A stretch of DNA of 42,582 bases from Margaritispora aquatica. Taxonomy: Eukaryota; Ascomycota; Leotiomycetes; Helotiales; Discinellaceae. The translations under genes and the position numbers were made by a program. Location of the stretch: positions 1 to 42,582 of the forward strand of contig VJWN01000043.1 of assembly GCA_007644065.1 (NCBI GenBank). The letters are read 5' to 3'. Shown here piece after piece: positions 42,227 through 42,582 of the stretch (its first letter is position 1; each line of letters starts with the position of its first letter). The notes under the pieces are model-generated. The model ran no database searches. It had not been told where the DNA came from and saw only the letters and a list, made by a program, of their open reading frames with translations.

Positions 42227-42582
42227 TTATTTATTACTTACTCAACCTTTAACACCATATGCACCGTTAGGATTTTTAGAGTTTGTAATAGAGTATTGTA
42301 CATTGGATTTAGCAATACCTCTTAACATTATGGTTGATCAACCTCTAAATGAGGAATCTATGTTTTTTAAACCTCCTTTTCATCTCATTTTAAATACTGA
42401 TCTAGAGGCCGTAGCCCGTCTTGTTAATCTACCTTTAGCTTCAACTCTAATACCTCTCAAATTCATGTGTTTTAATTTATATAACACCCGATCTTCAAAT
42501 TCCCAGTTAACTCCTTCACTAATCTGTCGAGATTGTATTAGCTTATTTCAACACCCAATAAGTTAATGGTCTGGCAAAAAAA
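42227..42582 (-). CDS. rps3: rps3, 3' part only, cut by the contig end
   Basis: The last 110 codons or so of rps3, equal to 8529 onward, inside the partial rnl intron (41937-42582). Two single-base deletions in the last 40 bases break the frame; the complete gene is at 8529-10118. Confidence 0.85.

Larger units (their letters stand above)
33702..42582. repeat. Terminal redundancy, second copy
   Basis: This equals 1-8881. Coordinates differ by 33,701 at the start, by 33,699-33,701 over 150-1360, then 33,701 to about 6262, 33,700 to about 8032, 33,699 to about 8358 and 33,698 beyond. Frames in the nad5-nad4L-orf197 part are intact here, so this copy is the better one there, while the last about 40 bases (T3 instead of T4 near 42545, one T missing near 42567) are worse. 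Spacers at 37444-37767, 38524-38997, 39397-39781 and 39967-40609 are as described for the first copy. Confidence 0.95.

Noticed and set aside
33702..42582. Long terminal repeats of a linear mitochondrial chromosome or plasmid
   Set aside because: The repeat is direct, ends inside coding sequence on both sides and carries error-like indels near the contig ends, as in an untrimmed circular assembly.

Overview
The window is a fungal mitochondrial genome, most likely from a filamentous ascomycete (Pezizomycotina). Reasons: TGA is read as Trp throughout (code 4; a tRNA-Trp with anticodon TCA is present); the gene set is the standard respiratory one plus rps3 inside a group I intron of the large rRNA gene; and the tRNA blocks around rnl (K-G-D-S-W-I-S-P before it, T-E-M-M-L-A-F-L-Q-H-M after it, read in gene direction) are the arrangement typical of that group. 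I cannot place it to order. All recognised genes lie on the minus strand.

The contig is a circle of about 33.7 kb that was not trimmed: bases 1-8881 repeat bases 33702-42582. The two copies differ mainly by single-base homopolymer indels, which in the first copy break nad5, the nad4L stop and orf197. Genes in the redundant part are listed twice, with the better copy noted.

Read in the direction of transcription (decreasing coordinates) one turn is: nad4L-nad5 (1-base overlap), trnV copy 2, orf121, cob, cox1, a possible orf47, orf319, trnC, trnR(tct), nad1, nad4, atp8, atp6, trnR(cct), rns, trnY-trnN-trnR(tcg), nad6, trnV, cox3, trnK-G-D-S-W-I-S-P, rnl (one ω-site intron carrying rps3), trnT-E-M-M-L-A-F-L-Q-H-M, cox2, nad2-nad3 (abutting), orf197, back to nad4L. 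That gives 13 respiratory and ATP synthase genes, rps3, two rRNAs and 27 tRNA genes covering all 20 amino acids. I find no atp9. cox1, cob, nad1, nad2, nad4, nad5, cox2 and cox3 are uninterrupted, and I see no homing-endonuclease gene.

The genes encode complex I subunits (nad1-6, nad4L), complex III cytochrome b, complex IV subunits 1-3, ATP synthase subunits 6 and 8, and the rRNAs, tRNAs and S3 protein needed to translate them.

The most unusual part is the accessory layer. The nad5-cob interval (30650-32096) is a composite of a degenerate trnV copy, a near-exact 77-nt copy of the atp8 5' leader placed exactly 10 nt before the start codon of an unrelated ORF (orf121, hidden by an internal TGA), and an inverted 81-nt copy of the atp8-atp6 spacer. 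Separately, the 174-nt sequence abutting the 5' end of rns is copied upstream of orf319. Both non-standard ORFs therefore sit behind copies of standard-gene leaders, which suggests expression by leader capture. A third free-standing ORF (orf197) has a lysine-rich repeat tail.
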